Shown one piece after another: positions 8,119 through 9,862 of a stretch of DNA of 9,862 bases (the stretch's first letter is position 1; the number at the start of each line of letters is the position of its first letter). This DNA comes from Candidatus Peregrinibacteria bacterium. Its GTDB lineage: Bacteria; Patescibacteriota; Gracilibacteria; UBA1369; LOWO2-01-FULL-3. Under the pieces are notes generated by a model that worked only from the letters and a program-made list of their open reading frames with translations, was not told the DNA's origin and did no database searches. Both the position numbers and the translations under genes were made by a program. The stretch spans positions 1-9,862 of the forward strand of contig JACPLZ010000021.1 of assembly GCA_016186245.1 (NCBI GenBank). The letters run 5' to 3'.

Positions 8119-8666
8119 TACTCTTAAGATGGTTTTCATAAGCCGAGTTTTGTAATTGTGATCATCTATCTTTCGTTGCGTTTTGGACCTCCTGTTATTT
8201 ACAGAAGATGTTTTGTGAAGTGCTGCAAATTGTATTTTACAAGGAAACAAGTCATTTTCGACTGAGCCGTACTTAGTGGTACGGCGAATAGAAAATTGCG
8301 CAGTTGACGAAGTAAAATACAATTTGCAGCACTTCACGGCAATCGTTGCGGTGGGAGAATATTCTACATTTGGGAGTAGAAAAATTCGTCCATCCCACCT
8401 TGCACCTCCCAGGGTTTGCCATGCCTGACCGATTATGGTCAAGGCCTCTCTATTCATCCAAAATTTTGAATGTTAGAGACTTTTCACCTTTTATCCGGTC
8501 CGTGTTTTAGACGGCGGATTAGTATTGTCTCTGTGGCACTTTCCCTACAGCCAATTTTGCAAAGGGCTGCGGCGCGCTGTTAGCGGCTGGGATTTCCCGT
8601 GGTGCTCGGACTTTCCTCTCTAATGTTAATGTACATTGGAGCGATCACTCCAACCCTCTTAAGAGC
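8119..8666 (-). ncRNA. rnpB: RNase P RNA, bacterial type A, carrying an internal hairpin insertion
   Basis: This is the catalytic RNA that trims tRNA 5' leaders. Read on the minus strand, P1 pairs CTCTTAAGA (8665-8657) with TCTTAAGAG (8129-8121). P2 pairs GTGATC near 8650 with GATCAC near 8160. P3 closes CTCCAATGT with ACATTAGAG apart from one mismatch. The conserved GAGGAAAGTCCGAG near 8618-8605 forms P4 with CTCGGCTT (8148-8141), leaving the bulged U. P5 pairs GCACC with GGTGC. CR-II (AGTGCCACAGAGA), CR-III (AAGGTGAAAAG) and GCAAACCC...GCAAGG are all present. P15 pairs 8393-8399 with 8350-8356, and P18 is a TCTTCTGT/ACAGGAGG stem. At about 548 nt it is much longer than the 377-nt E. coli RNA, mainly because of the insert at 8215-8337. 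An apparent reading frame across 8062-8457 is incidental. Confidence 0.95.
8215..8337. repeat. 123-nt hairpin element with 26-bp terminal inverted repeats inside rnpB
   Basis: Positions 8215-8240 and 8312-8337 are perfect 26-bp inverted repeats beginning GTGAAGTGCTGC. Between them, 8254-8259 pairs with 8291-8296, and 8266-8272 (GCCGTAC) pairs with 8279-8285 around a six-base loop. The whole element can therefore fold into one long interrupted hairpin. It codes for nothing convincing, so it resembles a MITE or other non-autonomous hairpin repeat. It lies between the 3' strand of helix P6/P15 and helix P18 of RNase P RNA, a peripheral joining region. No target-site duplication is obvious. A diverged half copy lies at 8705-8746. 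Confidence 0.85.
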
Positions 8667-8672
8667 AGCGTC

Positions 8673-8700
8673 ATTGTACAGATTTGGCTTATTTTTGCAA
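8673..8700 (-). promoter_or_regulatory. Promoter of rnpB
   Basis: On the minus strand TTGCAA (8700-8695) and TACAAT (8678-8673) are separated by 16 nt. Transcription would start near 8666, one base before helix P1, which fits an RNase P RNA made with an almost mature 5' end. The -35 overlaps an 8-bp inverted repeat (8692-8699 with 8707-8714) that lacks a T tract and is not a convincing terminator for ftcD. Confidence 0.55.
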
Positions 8701-8704
8701 TTGG

Positions 8705-8746
8705 GCTGCAAAAAATTGTATTTTACGGTGTCAACTGCGCCATTTT
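8705..8746. repeat. Diverged half copy of the rnpB hairpin element
   Basis: Read on the plus strand, this segment matches one arm plus the adjoining inner part of the element in rnpB. GCTGC, TTGTATTTTAC, GTCAACTGCGC and ATTTT occur in the same order, with three extra A residues and a few substitutions. The second arm is absent. The copy begins between ftcD and rnpB and extends into ftcD, whose last codons (reading Met-Ala-Gln-Leu-Thr-Pro-stop) are made of repeat sequence. Confidence 0.7.
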
Positions 8747-9595
8747 AAGTATCTGTTTCTCTGAAAAATCGTGAAGTTTTAGATCGGATTTTTTTGCCTG
8801 TTTCCAGGCGTCTGACGGGATCATGCCGATCAATTCACTTTCCAGGATTTTTATGCCGAGTTTTTTTGCCTCATTCCACACTTTTTTATACGCCTGATGA
8901 ATATTTACTTTTTTGTAGTTGATAAGGTTCATAGAGACTTGTGAAGTATTTTTATGTTTTAGATGGAAACCAAGCGCACGGATATACGGTGAGCGGATTT
9001 TTTTGGCAATTTTTTTTGCAATGTTTATGTCTGTGGTTTTAAGATTTATATTGAAGGCAATGAGAATATCGCGGACGCCGACAATGGTTATTCCGGCGGA
9101 GCCGCTTTGTTCTGGTCCAAAATCAGGATGGAGTTGGCCATTTGTGCTTGAGGCTATTGTTTTGCGGATTTCCGGCAGGGATTTTTTGGATTTTGAGGCT
9201 TTGTCATAAAGATAGACGGGGATTTTTAATTCCTCGCCGATTTTTTCAGCAAGTTTTTTTGCGTGTCCGACACATTCTTTAAAGGAAATATTTTTCAGTG
9301 GGACAAAAGGCAGGACATCGGTTGCTCCATGTCGCGGATGGACACCTTTGTGTTTGCTTAAATCTATCAGTTTTGCGGCTGTTTTTGTGGCTTCAAAAGC
9401 TGCTTTGCTTACGGCTTCCGGCGGGCCGGCAAAAGTGACTACCGTGCGGTGGTGCGATGGATCAAAAGTGTAATGAAGGAGTTTTATTCCATGGATCGAT
9501 TCAATTGATTCTAGAATTTTTTTGATCGTATTTTTGTTTTTTCCTTCACTGAAATTGGGGATGCACTCGACGAGTTTTTTTCCAACTAAAGCCAT
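8723..9595 (-). CDS. ftcD: Glutamate formiminotransferase (single domain, FtcD-like)
   Basis: The family transfers the formimino group of formiminoglutamate to tetrahydrofolate in the cytosol. Some bacterial members also act on 5-formyltetrahydrofolate, which would suit a genome with purine synthesis and no histidine breakdown in view. The 290-residue protein has VECIPNFSEG at 9-18, HHRTVVTFAGPPEAV at 48-62, HKGVHPRHGATDVLPF at 82-97 (His86 aligns, by my count, with catalytic His82 of the pig enzyme), HPDFGPE, GITIVGVRDILIAFNINL, SQVSMNLIN and ESELIGMIPSDAW. No cyclodeaminase domain follows. I chose the ATG at 9595. The frame continues upstream to 9673, but those 26 codons encode CHPELVSGS, a translated palindromic repeat. 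The final codons fall in another repeat. No Shine-Dalgarno site is present. Confidence 0.92.
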   Translation of the reverse strand: MALVGKKLVECIPNFSEGKNKNTIKKILESIESIHGIKLLHYTFDPSHHRTVVTFAGPPEAVSKAAFEATKTAAKLIDLSKHKGVHPRHGATDVLPFVPLKNISFKECVGHAKKLAEKIGEELKIPVYLYDKASKSKKSLPEIRKTIASSTNGQLHPDFGPEQSGSAGITIVGVRDILIAFNINLKTTDINIAKKIAKKIRSPYIRALGFHLKHKNTSQVSMNLINYKKVNIHQAYKKVWNEAKKLGIKILESELIGMIPSDAWKQAKKSDLKLHDFSEKQILKMAQLTP

Positions 9596-9601
9596 GATTG
9601 G

Positions 9602-9630
9602 AGTATAGACCATGCTGGAAAAGATGCGAA
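9602..9630 (-). promoter_or_regulatory. Promoter of ftcD, probably leaderless
   Basis: The minus strand has TTCGCA at 9630-9625, a 17-nt spacer and TATACT at 9607-9602. Six bases follow before the ATG at 9595, so the first transcribed base should be the A of the start codon or its neighbour. This supports the start at 9595 over the longer frame that would reach into the repeat array. Confidence 0.5.
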
Positions 9631-9645
9631 GTAGAATAGAAATAG

Positions 9646-9666
9646 ATCCTGAAACAAGTTCAGGAT
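9646..9666. repeat. REP-like palindrome at the head of the tandem array
   Basis: ATCCTGAA (9646-9653) and TTCAGGAT (9659-9666) form a perfect 8-bp inverted repeat around ACAAG. The sequence and its translation CHPELVSGS resemble a dispersed palindrome found between genes in many bacteria. Its right half merges directly into the 20-bp tandem repeats. Confidence 0.7.
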
Positions 9667-9862
9667 GACACAAACAAGTTCAGGATGACATAAACAAGTT
9701 CAGGATGACACAAACAAGTTCAGGATGACACAAACAAGTTCAGGATGACATAAACAAGTTCAGGATGACATAAACAAGTTCAGGATGACATAAACAAGTT
9801 CAGGATGACACAAACAAGTTCAGGATGACACAAACAAGTTCAGGATGACACAAACAAGTTCA
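9651..9862. repeat. 20-bp tandem repeat array, ten full units plus a partial one
   Basis: A 20-bp unit (N followed by AAACAAGTTCAGGATGACA) starts every 20 bases from 9651 to 9831, and an eleventh, partial unit at 9851 is cut by the window edge. Apart from the first base, all units are identical. That base reads G, C, T, C, C, T, T, T, C, C, C in order. The unit equals the loop and right half of the palindrome at 9646-9666. Such uniformity suggests recent expansion, for example by replication slippage. No gene is seen in this stretch. Confidence 0.95.

Noticed and set aside
8062..8457. 131-codon minus-strand open frame
   Set aside because: It lies almost wholly within the 3' half of rnpB and the hairpin element and ends after the terminator. 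Its translation has no recognisable domain, so it is an incidental frame.
8692..8714. 8-bp inverted repeat TTTTTGCA/TGCAAAAA as an ftcD terminator
   Set aside because: The stem is AT-rich with no T tract on the minus strand, and it overlaps the rnpB promoter.
8715..8734. TTGACA (8734-8729) with TACAAT (8720-8715) as an rnpB promoter
   Set aside because: The spacer is only 8 nt. The pair at 8700-8695 and 8678-8673, 16 nt apart, fits the RNA's 5' end better.
9646..9862. CRISPR array
   Set aside because: The 20-bp units are contiguous with no spacers, so it is a simple tandem repeat.

Overview
The window reads as an ordinary chromosomal segment of a bacterium with moderate-to-low GC, and every gene in it lies on the minus strand. 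The gene set is an unusual mix of housekeeping functions: a fused PurS-PurL plus PurQ for purine synthesis, SecA, a polyprenyl-phosphate sugar transferase, a bacterial type A RNase P RNA and a single-domain glutamate formiminotransferase. The compact operons, near absence of Shine-Dalgarno sites, short leaders, dispersed hairpin repeats and the shape of the sugar transferase suggest a Patescibacteria/CPR-like genome. That placement is inference; no phylogenetic marker was compared.

Layout in transcription order, from the right edge leftwards. At 9651-9862 a 20-bp tandem array, apparently grown from half of a palindromic REP-like element, runs off the window. Next comes ftcD (8723-9595), with a promoter that seems to give a leaderless mRNA. 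Then rnpB (about 8119-8666), with its own promoter and terminator. The sugar transferase (6816-8054) follows, again with a promoter placed for a leaderless start, and secA (4196-6805) lies 10 nt behind it. After a 70-nt gap holding a candidate promoter come purSL (1189-4125), purQ (416-1195, overlapping by 7 nt), a 96-residue three-helix membrane protein (106-396) and the start of a further gene that leaves the window at its left edge.

The most unusual part is rnpB. Its conserved helices can be traced by eye (P1, P2, P3, P4 with the bulged U, P5, P15, P18 and the CR-II/CR-III blocks), but a 123-nt element with 26-bp perfect terminal inverted repeats sits inside the RNA, just before P18. A diverged half copy of the same element lies about 370 bp away and supplies the last codons and stop of ftcD. 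So a mobile or amplified hairpin repeat family has twice entered this short interval, once inside an essential catalytic RNA.

Together, purSL and purQ carry out the FGAR to FGAM step of purine synthesis. ftcD works on folate one-carbon units and may support the same pathway. SecA drives protein export, and the sugar transferase would begin assembly of a surface glycan.
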